This document shows, piece by piece, positions 33,401-45,400 of a DNA stretch of 64,000 bases (the stretch's first letter is position 1; every line of letters starts with the position of its first letter). Under the pieces are notes generated by a model. The model saw only the letters and a list, made by a program, of their open reading frames with translations, was not told the origin of the DNA and did not search any database. The translations under genes were made by a program, and so were the position numbers. Source of the stretch: Whitmania pigra (lineage: Eukaryota; Annelida; Clitellata; Hirudinida; Haemopidae); NCBI GenBank assembly GCA_021613335.1, contig JAJTWR010000208.1, forward strand, positions 19,326-83,325, read 5' to 3'.

Positions 33401-36400
33401 CATGTAGTGTACCTAGGACCTCCCGTTGTAGACTTTTGGGTATCACCACCCTATTGCCGTAGAAAAGACATTCTGAATGAACTGAAAGTGCCTGCCTAAT
33501 TGCATAAAATCTTGACAATTCGCTAGACATTTTGTAGGGCCACTTTCCATTGCAATTCATTAATTGATTTAATACTTCATCATTTTTCGTCTCTTTAATT
33601 ACCTTTGCAGATGTTACAGGTAATTTTCCTAGAGATACATGAAAAACTGAGTTTACATCAACCTCTATTTTAGCAATAACTTGATCTTCCTGAGGTGCTA
33701 CCTGCTTCATGATCAATCTAGATAATGCATCTGCCTGGCCGAAATTCGTTGTCTTGCAGTATTCTATCTTGAAATCATATCTTTGAAGAATAAGACACCA
33801 ACGCTGTAATCGGCTTGCTGTATAGACAGGGATGCCCTTTTTGCTTCCATAAATGGCTAAGAGAGGCTTGTGGTCAGTTAGTAGTTTAAATCTCCTTCCA
33901 CAAATGTACCTGTGGAATTTGCGAATAGCAAATACTATTGCTAAACCTTCTTTTTCTACTTGTCCATAATTTCTTTCAGCATCAGTCAAAGCCCGACTGG
34001 CATGAAAAATAGCTTTTTCCGAGCCATCTAGAAATTTATGAGATATTACTGCTCCTAACCCATACTCTGAAGCATCAGCCGCGACAATTATCTCCTTACT
34101 TGGGTCAAAATGAGTTAGAGCTAGATTTGACGTCAGTGTCTTCTTTGCTTTTTCAAAAGCAACTTGACATTCTGTGGACCACTTGAATTTGACGTCTTTC
34201 TTCAATAGTGCATCTAAAGGGGCTCGCAATTCCCTCATGTTTTTGATGAATGCACCATAATGATTAAGGAGACCAAGAAACGATCTAACTTGTTCAACAT
34301 TTCTTGGTGCCGGCATTTCCGTGATTGCTGCTATCTTGTCCGGATCAGGATGTCGTCCTGCTGCATCAATGCAGAAACCCAAGTATTTGATTCTGGGCAT
34401 AAAGAAATTGCACTTGTCAAGTCGGACATGGAAGCCATACTTTAGGATCCTTTTAAACAATGCCTCCAAATTGGCGGTGTGCTCCTCGAAACTGCGGCCT
34501 GTCACAATAATATCATCGAGATACGCTGCTACACCTTGTAAGCCTGCAATCATAGAATCTATAATCTGTTGAAAAATGCCGGGTGCCGATTTTACACCGA
34601 AAGGCAGACGATTATATCTAAAAAGTCCACGATGAGTATTAATCGTAAGCATTTCTTTCGAATTTTCCTCCACTTCGACCTGTAAATAAGCATCGGCAAG
34701 GTCGATCTGAGTAAATAATGTGCCACCATTCAACTTTGTGTAAATGTCATCAGGAGTGGGTAGCGGATGCTGGTGCAATAACAGCGAGTCGTTTAATCCA
34801 GTCGAATAGTCACCACAGAGGCGGATGCTTCCGTTCGCCTTTTTGACAACGACAATTGGGGCTGCCCATTTTGAGTAATCAACTTCTCCTTCTCCTTTTA
34901 GCCTATTGATTTCCTCATCAAGCCTGGCTAAATCCATGAATGGCACTGGTCTTTTCTTTCTGAAGACTGGTTGTGCATCGGGTTTAAGACTCAACTTGGC
35001 TTTGGTCACCCTGCACAAACCTAGACCTGAGGAAAATATCTCTTTATACTGCTCCTTGAGTTTCTCCATGCCCTTCCTTGAGTCGATCTCCACACTTCTG
35101 CATGTCCTATAATTATCGACTACTCTGGACATCTCTGGCAGCTGCTGAATCCAAGGCATTCCACATATGTCTGAGCCATCTGTGACGTAGCAATTTCCTT
35201 TACCATTAATAATATTGCCTAATTTGTCCCTCACAATGAACTCCACTTCCAGTTCTCCATGAACTTTGAGTTCTGACCCGTTTGCAGTTCTCAAGACAAT
35301 GTCTGTCTGTTTTAAGTTTTGTGACCCAATCCTCACCCAACTGCAGTACGACATAAGTGAAACATCAGCGCCAGTATCTAAGAGAAATTTGAAGGATTTC
35401 CCTTTTACCGAAATTATCAGCATATACTGTATTAATTTCTCTTCGTCTGGAAAACTTCCTTCTCTCCTTGTTCTGAGGACACTTATTTTTGAAATGTGGT
35501 CCTCCACATAAGAAACATGAAGGTGTCTTCATTACCTTTTTAGGAGCATTCTTCCGGGTGAAATTTTGTTCTCTCCTTCCAACAGTATTTATTGCTGTTG
35601 GAACTGCGAGTGCTTTGGAGTCGTCCTTTGCCGATTTAATTACACGATAGATATTGGCTAATTCCTGCAAGGTTACCTCATCTGATTCGTCTAATTTGTT
35701 TAATAGATGTCTTCTAAAATCTTCTAGTTCTGGAGCCCTGAATGCCATCACAAATGACAGACACTTGAGTGCTTCAATGTCAATCTTGCGACCTTCAGCA
35801 TCCTCCCATTGCTTGTTGATAAGGTTCAGTGTGTGGTCTACATCACTACCTGGAGCAAAAGAGATTTGAAGACATTCAAATCTTCGGCGGAAGAGAGTCT
35901 TTTTCGGACTGAATAAGTCTCTCAGGACTTTTACGGTTTCTTCCCAGCTCATCTCTGACGGCGGCTTTGGTGAAATCCTTGCTGAAAATTGTGCGTAGCT
36001 ATTCGAGTCCAACAGAGAAACCAGCAGGTCAACCTTTTCACTGTCACTGTGAAAGCTCTGGCTTGAAATACTGCTTTCAAATCTCTGGAACCATGTCTCG
36101 AAATTGTTTGCTTCCGGATCATGAGGTCAACAGTAACCCAGCTATTCAGCTGGCTTAGGGAGAAATCAGTTTTCTGGACTCGAGGGCCTCGACAATGGTC
36201 GGTACACGTGGCGACACAATAAAGTCCTAAAGGAAGTGGTAGAAGCTACCAAAACGGCGGTAGCTAAAGCAAATTCTCGCAAGATTGCATTACAGCGGAA
36301 GGTATACTTCCTGCGAGAAGGCTTTTCACTACCCTGTAAGAAAAATAGACTCCCTCCGAGGAGAGACATTCTTGCAGAAGCTAATGATTGGACTGTCGCA

Positions 36401-39400
36401 GCCGACCTGGAAGGTTTGAGACAATATCCCCAGCTGCTTAGGGATAGCGGCAGGAGGCCGGATGTTGTTCTCGCTTCGTCGTCGTCAGGCGCTCTCATTT
36501 TGATAGAGTTGACTGTCCCATGGGAAGATAGGATTCAAGCAAGTAATGTGCTGAAAGAAGAGAAATACTCTGAGCTAGCGAAAGATCTAGAGGTGAGCGG
36601 GTTTCGAGTAGCGCTAATACCCATTGAAGTTGGGGCGAGAGGTTTGGTTGGTAAGTCAGCCTACACGTTCCTCACTAAAATAGGTTTATCGAGCCGGGAA
36701 AGAACTAGGGCTATGATACAAATGTTGGAGGCTGCAGAGGCAGCATCGTGTTGGGTTTGGGAGATAAGAGGTCGTAAGCGTTGCTAAGAATTGTGATCGC
36801 GGTTTGGTTGTTGAGATGTTGACGCGCGCATTCGCAAATGACGTAAAAACGCGATTGAGCGTTTGAGGCAATATATGCGCCCGTCCGGTGAGCGTATATT
36901 TCTAAGTGACGGCGGCCGCTTCAAAGAAATTATAACGCTCAGTTTGCATTATATGGGATCGATGCGCAAATGTCGTCGTGAATTTCATCGATCACCATAT
37001 AACGTGTGGTGCGTTACGATGGAGTTGGATTTTTATTTAATATTTTGAACGATTTAAAGTTGCCCCCGCCTATCCCCTGAAATGTGGTTCTATAATATAG
37101 AGGATTTTTAATCTTGATATAGCAATGCGGATTGCTTTAAAACATAGAAGAAAGATCAGAGAGCCTGGGACGATCATTCAAAAAAAATTGGTTGATTTTT
37201 AAATAGTAATTACTGGCTCTTTGACTTGTGCTCTACATTTTAAAATAGTTAATGTATTTTTAACTGATTCGGTTGATTTATAATCGCTTTTTTCGTATGT
37301 CCATTAAGTCTTATATTTCAAAGTCCGGTAAAACCGTTCGAGACTGACGCACACGTTTTGATGAGATGCTTCACTTTAATAAAGCTCCACCCCAAAACAA
37401 ATTAAGCTCCACCTAAAATGAGTAAAAGTAAATCGTTAATCCGTCATATTTTTAGGGATATCTGTTTTTAGGGGGAATCGGTACGCATTTTTAGGCTCCG
37501 AATGGATCCGCTCTAGGGTTAGGGTTAGAGTTAGGGTAGGGTTAGGGTTAGGCAAAGCGTAAACTTTAAACACTCGATTGCTAATGTTAGACGTCAAGTA
37601 TTTCCAAAATCATAATAAAAGTTTATTAGAGACTTCTATTGAAATGACTTAATATATACAGTGCTAGAAATATTGTTATGACATACCCACTTTTTATGGA
37701 TAATTTCCTTACAAATTAACATATCTTGCTGAAATTTTCAGCAATTATATAAAACACCATTTGTAAACATCGTGCAAAATTTCCTTTCATGTGGGTTAAT
37801 GGTTCCCGTAAATCATGAAAATGAACCATTTTTGGCCTGGAAATATTATTACGACAGTTTCCGTTTTGGGCTCGTTTCATCAATTTCAAGGGCTTATTGG
37901 AATGATCAAACATTAAATTGTCATTAAGAAGGCTATATAAAGGAGTGTGAAATTCAAAACTTCCTTTTACATTCATTTCATCATGGGGAAGAAAGCAGGT
38001 TTAACAGAAGGAGAAAGAGGACAAGTTAAGGCCTTTAGGAAGACAAACTATTCAATAAGAAAGATTGCAAATGAGTTGATTAGGTCAAGAGCTGTCATCA
38101 ATGTTATCATGTTTTTTGGATGATCCAGACTCATATGGCAAGAAGTATAAGGGCGGAAGACCGAAAAAACTCTCGAATCAGATTCAGAGACGTCTCATCA
38201 GGAAGGTTTCACAAGGGGAATATTCGTGTAAACAGCTAAAAGATAAGCTGGACTTGGATGTCCATGTTAGGACAGTCTGCAATTATCTTAATTCAAGTGG
38301 ATAGTTGAAATAAGAAATGCGAAAGCGAGCTCCAGCGTTGAAAGTCCATCACAAGAAAAAACGCCTCTTCTGGGCAAAAGAGATGGTCAGCTACAACGAA
38401 AGATGTGAGCGCGTAATTTTCATAGATGAAAAAAAATTCAACCTTGATGGTTGTAAATACAGTCAGGACAGAAACCATAAGGACACCCCATTATTTCGTA
38501 ATAACTCGATAAAGAAAAATTTGATTGTAGGGAAATTTTAATATGTTATGTATTAATATATTTGTGATTATCTCTTAAATTATCATCAAAATATGTTCGT
38601 GCATTAATTTTAACACTCCAAAAACGTGATTTCGGGGCGTCCAATAACCATAAAAGACACTTGCAAAAATCATCGAAAAATGATTAAAAACTTTGTGAAA
38701 AAAAACAGGAAAAAAGTTTATTAATATGGAATAATATTTCTTTTATTTTCAATAATTTTTAAACATCTATTGTTCATTGATTTTATTAGAGTTTTTAAGA
38801 AATTTCTGTCCAGTTCTTTCAGGACACTCCTAATGGCGTTTTCCAGGTCAGATTTTGAATGAAGCTGCTTTCCATTGTTGTAAACAAGTCTTGACAACAT
38901 TCCCCAAACATTTTCTATAGGATTTAAGTCCGGGGAACAAGCTGGCCAACTCATAACCTTCAAATTTCTCCTCTGGAAAAATGTCTTTGTCAACTTGGAA
39001 CTATGGATCGGGCATTATCTTGCTGGAAAATAAAATTTCCTCCATAATAATCTTCCCCAAAAGGCAACAAATGATCTTCTAAAACTTTGATGTAATCCAT
39101 AGAAGACTGTCTCCCATCTAGAAAGGCTAATTCAGTCCCTTCACTGGAAATTCCTCCCAAATCATCACCGATCCTGCTCCATGATTTCGACTAAAAAATG
39201 TTTCTTTTTCTAATATGAGGTCATGCCAATAGAACTGATGACCATCAGGTCCATCCAGGTTAAATTTCTTCTCATCTGAAAAAATAATATTGCCCCAGCC
39301 ATCTCTGTTGGAGAGCATGGTTTTGGCACATTCCACTCTTGCCAACTTGTGATGGTTTTTAAGAGCTGGAATCTTTAATCTTTTTTCATATAATAAAATA

Positions 39401-42400
39401 CCACTAGATCTCAAATAATTTAACACTGTACCTTTACAAATTCTTAAATCAAGTTCATTTCTAATTTGATTTGCTGAAAATTTACCTGAAAAAGCCTTTC
39501 TTACCAGGAGTCTCTGCTGACGAATCGTCAGTTTTTTAGGTCTTCCATGATCATTTTTTGCACCATATTCATCAGGAGCTTTTACGTAGTTCCAGATGAC
39601 TGTCTTGGATCGTTAAGCTCATTGGCAATTTCCCTGATCGAATAATTTGCTTGCCTGAAAGCCTCAATCTGTCCCTTCTCCTTGTCAGACAACATTTTTC
39701 CTCTAGCCATTTATAAAATAGTAGTTTTTATAAACTTTACATCAATTTTTAACTTTCTTTGGGTTTATATATCGATAATATTTGCATAATGTGCATTTTG
39801 GTTGCATAACTATGGCAAATTTCAAGTTTTATTGGAAATAAGTAAAGATGTCCTTAACGTTTTCAAACGGCCATAAAATGCTATTTTGCATATTTTACAA
39901 GATCTACTCGTTAAATTTCTTTGAAATTTTGCAAGAAGTTTTGTCTACCATAAAGAATTATTATATAAAAAAATGAGTGATATTAAACTTATATTTAACG
40001 AGTTATCACAAAAATATGGGGTGTCCTTAAGGTTTCTGTCCTGACTGTACTACTGGCATGATCTTAGAAAAGAAAGAGATGTTATTTTTAGCAGAAAACA
40101 CGGAGGAGGCTCTGTGATGGTATCGGGAGGAATTTCAGCATTTGGGAGGACTGAACTGTTGCTTTTGAAAGGGAGGCAGGACTGTCAGAAGTACATCAAA
40201 ATGCTCAAGTATCATCTCATTCCTTTTGCTGAAGCAAAACAACATGAACTTCAGCAAGGTAATGCTCCTATTCATGTCTCCAAGACAACCAGAGCATTTT
40301 TCTAGGAGTCCAACATGCAAGTGATGAACTGGCCCGCGTGTTCACCCGACTTGAATCCGAGTCAAAATGTCTGGGGCCTTCTTTCAAGATCAGTTTATGG
40401 CAATGGACAGCAATATAACACAGAAAATGAATTGAAAGAAGAGATTTGGAGCGCCTGGAGAAATTTGGGTGAAAAGGTCATCATAACACTGATTTTCTCA
40501 ATGAAAAATAGGTGCATAGATGTTATTTCTAAGAAAGGAGGAATGACATCCTATTGAAACATTATTTCATTTAGTTTTAAATAAAATTTTTTGCCAAAAT
40601 ACTGAAATTCATGAGTTTATTTGTAACCTGTCGTAACAATATTTCTATGCAAAAAAATGGATTTTTGTGGGATTTGCGCTTAATTCTTGATCAAAGTGAA
40701 AAAAAATATACGAGTTATATTCTTTAAGGATATTATACAGTTCTTCTACAGTTGAGCTTCGTACGATAATTTAAACTTAAGTTATTACAAAAAATGGGGA
40801 CTATCGTAACATTTTTTCTAGCACTGTATTGCGGATAAAAGCTTAATTTTTTCTTTTCATCTCAAATATTATTTTACGACCTAATCATCTAGTCATGAAA
40901 TGGACTTTAATAAAATACATACACACACGAATATCTATCAAAATATGGGTAAAACCGTTCGAGACGGACGAATACATTTTAATCTTTAGCTCTAAGGGGT
41001 CATCTATTAAAGACGTCCATAATAAGTGGGGATTCTGCAAAAGCGTCCCTTTCTTTGCCTGCTTTTGAAGGACACTTGCGGACGTCTTTTATGGACGATC
41101 TAATTCTTCTAATTGTTTTTTCTTAATTGTAAAGAAATTTAAATGTGTTTAATAACTTTTTATAATAAAGATTGCTCTGATAATGGAAACTGTGGAGATT
41201 CAAAATGTCAAAACATTACCCTGTGGTCATTTTTTTCATTTACAAATTGTTTGTGTACAAGTGGATTCCATGTTGGACCTACTCAGTGTGAAGGTAATCT
41301 TGAAGTGTTACTTTATTTATTTGGCTCTTGCTAAAGTGCGGATATGACAAACTTAATTATTCAAGAGCTTCAAGGACATTGCCATTTCAGAAACTTATTT
41401 ATTATTTCACAAAGGTTGCGAGTCCTATCGGTTCTCATAAAACAATGCAATCAGACAAGAATTGGCCAAAGGAAAAAACATAAATGCAGATACAACAAAG
41501 ATAATAGTTTTTTGATACTCTGCCTTGGGAGCTCCGACAAGGATCCTCAGATCAGTTTTCCCTGTATTCAAATGTTTCGTCCCTATGACTACACATCTCA
41601 TTACATTTCTTGGTGGGGTGTGAGCCAGTGATCAACCGGAGGTCACTGTCATTTTTAAACTTAGTGACTTAACATTAATCATCACTACGACCTTCTTATG
41701 CCAATTGCTACTGCCGGGACTGAAGCTACTCTGAAATCTCAAAAGGTTTCTTCACGTCACCTACTTAACTGGTGCTAGGCTTTCTTTGCTTTGATGTGTT
41801 GGCTGTGTCCACCCCAGTTGACCTCAGCGGTCTTGTAAGCCAGTGGCAGATAAGTGGCCTTATCATCATTATTATCATCACCATCACAACCATCATCATC
41901 ATCATCACCACCACCACCATCATCATCATTATCATTATTATCATCATCATTTTGATGGCAATTTTCATTCTCAGCTTACTTAACTTAGGTAACTGTTAAC
42001 GAAGGGCACCCCGTCATAACAGCCCGGCATCAACAGAATAGCCTCGACAAAACAGCCCCGTCAAAATAGCCCGGCGTCAAAATAGTTCAAGACAATACAG
42101 CCCCGACAAAACAGCCCCGTCGAAACAGCCCGGCATCAAAATAGCCCAGGACGGAAAAATCCCGTCAAAATGGCCACGTCAAAATAGCCCCGACAAAATA
42201 GCCCCGACAAAATAGCCCAGGACAAAACAACCCGGCGACAAAATAGCCACGCGACAAAACAGCCCCGTCAAAACAACCCTGTCACCTGGGTCGGACTGGC
42301 TTAAAAAACCGGCCAGGGAAATTTTATTTAACTCCTAGTTTGATCACCTTAAACATAAGAAACACTAGATTCTAACATTTCTATTCACTAATATAACTAT

Positions 42401-45400
42401 TATAACAGCTTTTTCATCGTTTCACTAGTCGATGCTAAAACATCAATGATTTCATTGTTATTGATTCTTGGAAAAGAGTCTTTCTCACAAGACATCAGCA
42501 TGAATGATCGTAAAATTGACTGGTTCAGAAAATTTCTTAATCTGTTCAAAACGTATTTCAATTTTGAAAACGACCTCTCACAAGCAACTTGTGATGAGGA
42601 TAATGTCAACACAAATTTGTAAGCCAGATACAAATTTGAATAAGCAAGACTATGCAAATTAAACTTCTGGAGAACAATAATAACAACAAACAATACTCAA
42701 AACGGTCAAAGCATTCAAGCCACTAATTTCGAATTAAATTTTGATTCAGTTTCACAACATTTTTTAAAAATACTTTGACATGGAGTCATGGGGCTATTTT
42801 GTCGGGGCTATTTTGACGGGGCCATTTTGACGGGATTTTTCTGTCCTGGGCTATTTTGACGCCGGGCTGTTTCGACGGGGCTGTTTCGACGGGGCTGTTT
42901 TGTCGGGGCGGTTTTGTCGAGGCTGTTTTGTCTTGAGCTATTTTGACGCCGGGCTATTTTGACGGGGCTGTTTTGTCGGGGCTATTCTGTCGCCGGGCTC
43001 TTATGACGGGTCACCTTCACGAAGTATGGGGTCACACAAAATTTGCTTTGGACACGGCTTAACCAAGATCATATTGTTGTAAACTTAGTTTTTTGAAATT
43101 AATTAAGTTTATACCATTCCAATCTCTCTTTCAGTTAGTCTCTCATACTTTCTATAGTTTAATTGTAGCAATAAACGAACATAGTAGTAAAGATAGAACA
43201 CAAAGGAAAAATGAATCCGGACTCACATAATTATGTTATCGCATATGGGATGAGGACAGTGTGCACTTGTTCACAAAGCCTTGGAAGCAATGAATGCTGA
43301 GCACCAATACTCCTCCAAAGTCTTGTTTTTAATTTGCATTTCACGAGCACGATTTGTCCACAGTTCAGTTCTTCATCATCTGACATATTATCAAAATTGT
43401 AAAAATGTGGATTCATGATCAATTCTTCTGAAACTTTCAATTTCCCAGCTGCGCAACTAACTGGATTAGAAGGATATTTTTTTCCCTGCTTGTTAAGTTT
43501 CGCACTCCCTGAAGTTCAATGTTGTTGTAACGTATTTATTCCTGAATTGAGATTACAGACTTAAAGTTTTGTCAGATTAGGTTGCGTCTAGAGCAGGGGT
43601 TCCCAACCTTTTTGTGCCCGTGGCTCCCTTAGAGGACAAAATGTGGTCCGGGGCCCCCTTACAAAATTTTTTCAAGAAAAAAAATAACGAACTAATAATT
43701 TAATAAGTAAAATAATTTACTGTCAAAAAAAAAACCATACAATTTATTTTGAAAGCAAACTTTTAAGGTGAAGATTGCTCCTGCTTCTTGTTCACAAGTA
43801 GATAGAATCTGGGCTTTGCTTTTGACAGGGCCACTCTCATGTCATCCTTTGTATCAAGTTTGTTTCGCGATTTGTTTTGATTGTCAGAAAGGTTGAAAAT
43901 CCAGCTTCACAGGGGTAGGTTGTCACAAAAGGAATGATGGATGTCATGGCTCTTTTGGCTAGAACTGGGTATGGTATCATCATGGAGTACCAAAAGTCAG
44001 CTAAACTCTTGATCTGAAACTCCCTCTTTAGCAAGTCTTTGTGCCTCAGATCAATCAGATCATCTTTGGCCAAGTCCTGATCATCCACACTTTTCAAATG
44101 AACCAAAAATGGATTCCTGACCCAGGCATCATGGGGCTGCAACTCTTTCGTAATAAAGTAGTCATGAAATGATGCCATCAGATTTCCTAGATGAGCCAAA
44201 ATGTCGCCTTTAAGAGAAGCTGGTATGGTGCCAGCTGCATCCAGACTGGGTTGCAGAGACTCTTCTAATCTTGGAAAATTGGCAAAATTGTTATTCTATA
44301 CTCTTCTGATCCAAGGGGGCAGCTTCTCCAGAAATGAACCTAGTTTCTTACCAGCATAAACAACAGTCATGTTAGGACCCTGAATTTTGTGTTAAGCTCA
44401 TTTAAATGGGTGAAAATGTCAACCAAATACGCCAGTGATAGGCTGAATTCTGGCAGACAAAATATACTTTCAAGGTCACTCTGTTTCTCTTGTAAGAACA
44501 TGGACACCTCAATCTGCAGTTATATTAGTCAGCTGAAAATCTGCCCTCTGGACATCCACCTGACGTCAGTATAAAAGAGCAAGACTTCAAAAGGAGCACC
44601 AACCTCCTTTCAGAGTTCCTTGAATAGTTTGTGATTTGTTGCTCTTGCACGGATGTAGTTCACCACCTTTACTGCTGTTGACATCACCTCTTTCAATCCA
44701 TTTGGAAGAATCTTTGCTGCAAGGGCATATCGATGGAGCATGCAATGAGTGACAGTCACATGAGGTGCCTTTGCTCTGATCAAAGCTGCAGAGGATAAAT
44801 ATTATTCTTGGATTTTTTAAAAAGTTAGTTTAGTTTAAAAATAATTTTGAAAATTTTTTATGCTGAATTTTGAAAAGTACTCCACGGCTCCCCTAGGGAG
44901 CCCTGGCTTCCAGGTTGGGAACCCCTGGTCTAGAGGATAGTACATTAAATGATGTTATGTCGCTAAGTTTACATTATGAGGGAAGAACAAGCAGGCATGG
45001 GCATCTGATTGATCACATGATGCGGCCGAAATGTTCATCCACGGGACCAATCCTCTAGAGATCCATGCCATAAGACTTGAGCGAGAGTTTAAAAATTAAT
45101 ATAATATAATGTAATGTAACATAATATAGTATAGTATAATATAATATAATATAGATATTGATGAATGCGCAAACAGTTCGAACTCGTGTGATGCAAACAC
45201 CACCAAATGTGTGAATAAAGTTGGTTCTTATATGTGCGAATGTGCTCCTGGTTTCAAGAAACTCAATCAATTTGAATGTGAAGGTTAGCCAAATTAGTAA
45301 ATTTTTGCATTCCTTTATTTTGTGGGTGAAAAAGTGAAGTGATGTAAAGTGTCACAAGAACAAGAGAAAGAACAAGAGCAAGAAAGGGAGCAAGAAAAAG

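Larger units (their letters stand above)
32064..36130 (-). mobile_element. Ty3/gypsy (Mag-like) retrotransposon, 5' truncated
   Basis: Order on the minus strand: gag (from about 36130), nucleocapsid knuckle, protease, RT, RNase H, integrase, PPT, 3' LTR. No envelope frame follows integrase. The 5' LTR, primer-binding site and gag start are missing; the left boundary meets an RLE-LINE fragment at about 36186. Protein style (YLDDIIVTG, HxxH...CxxC, no chromodomain) fits the Mag branch. The integrase is frameshifted and has a stop, so the copy is inactive. Confidence 0.85.
37983..40557 (+). pseudogene. Tc1 transposase, split by inner Tc1 and catalytically dead
   Basis: N-terminus [14 protein letters not shown] at 37983 ([14 protein letters not shown]), then a shifted frame 38101-38304 (second [11 protein letters not shown]), then the DDE start [11 protein letters not shown] (first Asp, about 38430). 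After the inner element it resumes [20 protein letters not shown] at 40050. The second catalytic position reads QQGNAP instead of QQDNAP (40258-40260), and the third reads NPSQNVWG instead of NPxENVWG, so both acidic residues are lost. Stop near 38302 and another at about 40303. Confidence 0.85.
37659..40826 (+). mobile_element. Outer Tc1/mariner element
   Basis: TIRs CAGTGCTAGAAA... (37659) and inverted at 40826, recognisable for about 40 bp. TA duplications at 37657-37658 and 40827-40828. Without the nested element it is 1578 bp, normal for Tc1. Its transposase ORF is interrupted by the inner Tc1 at 38458-40049. Confidence 0.9.

Noticed and set aside
32064..36130. Endogenous retrovirus
   Set aside because: No envelope frame between integrase and the LTR; it fits a gypsy/Mag retrotransposon.
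41765..41999. Met/Val or Ile/Thr-rich frames on both strands
   Set aside because: Artefact of the (ATC/ACC)n microsatellite.
42004..43015. CRISPR-like array of short regular repeats
   Set aside because: No unique spacers, words are contiguous and variable, arms are inverted, and the context is eukaryotic with a hAT domain inside.
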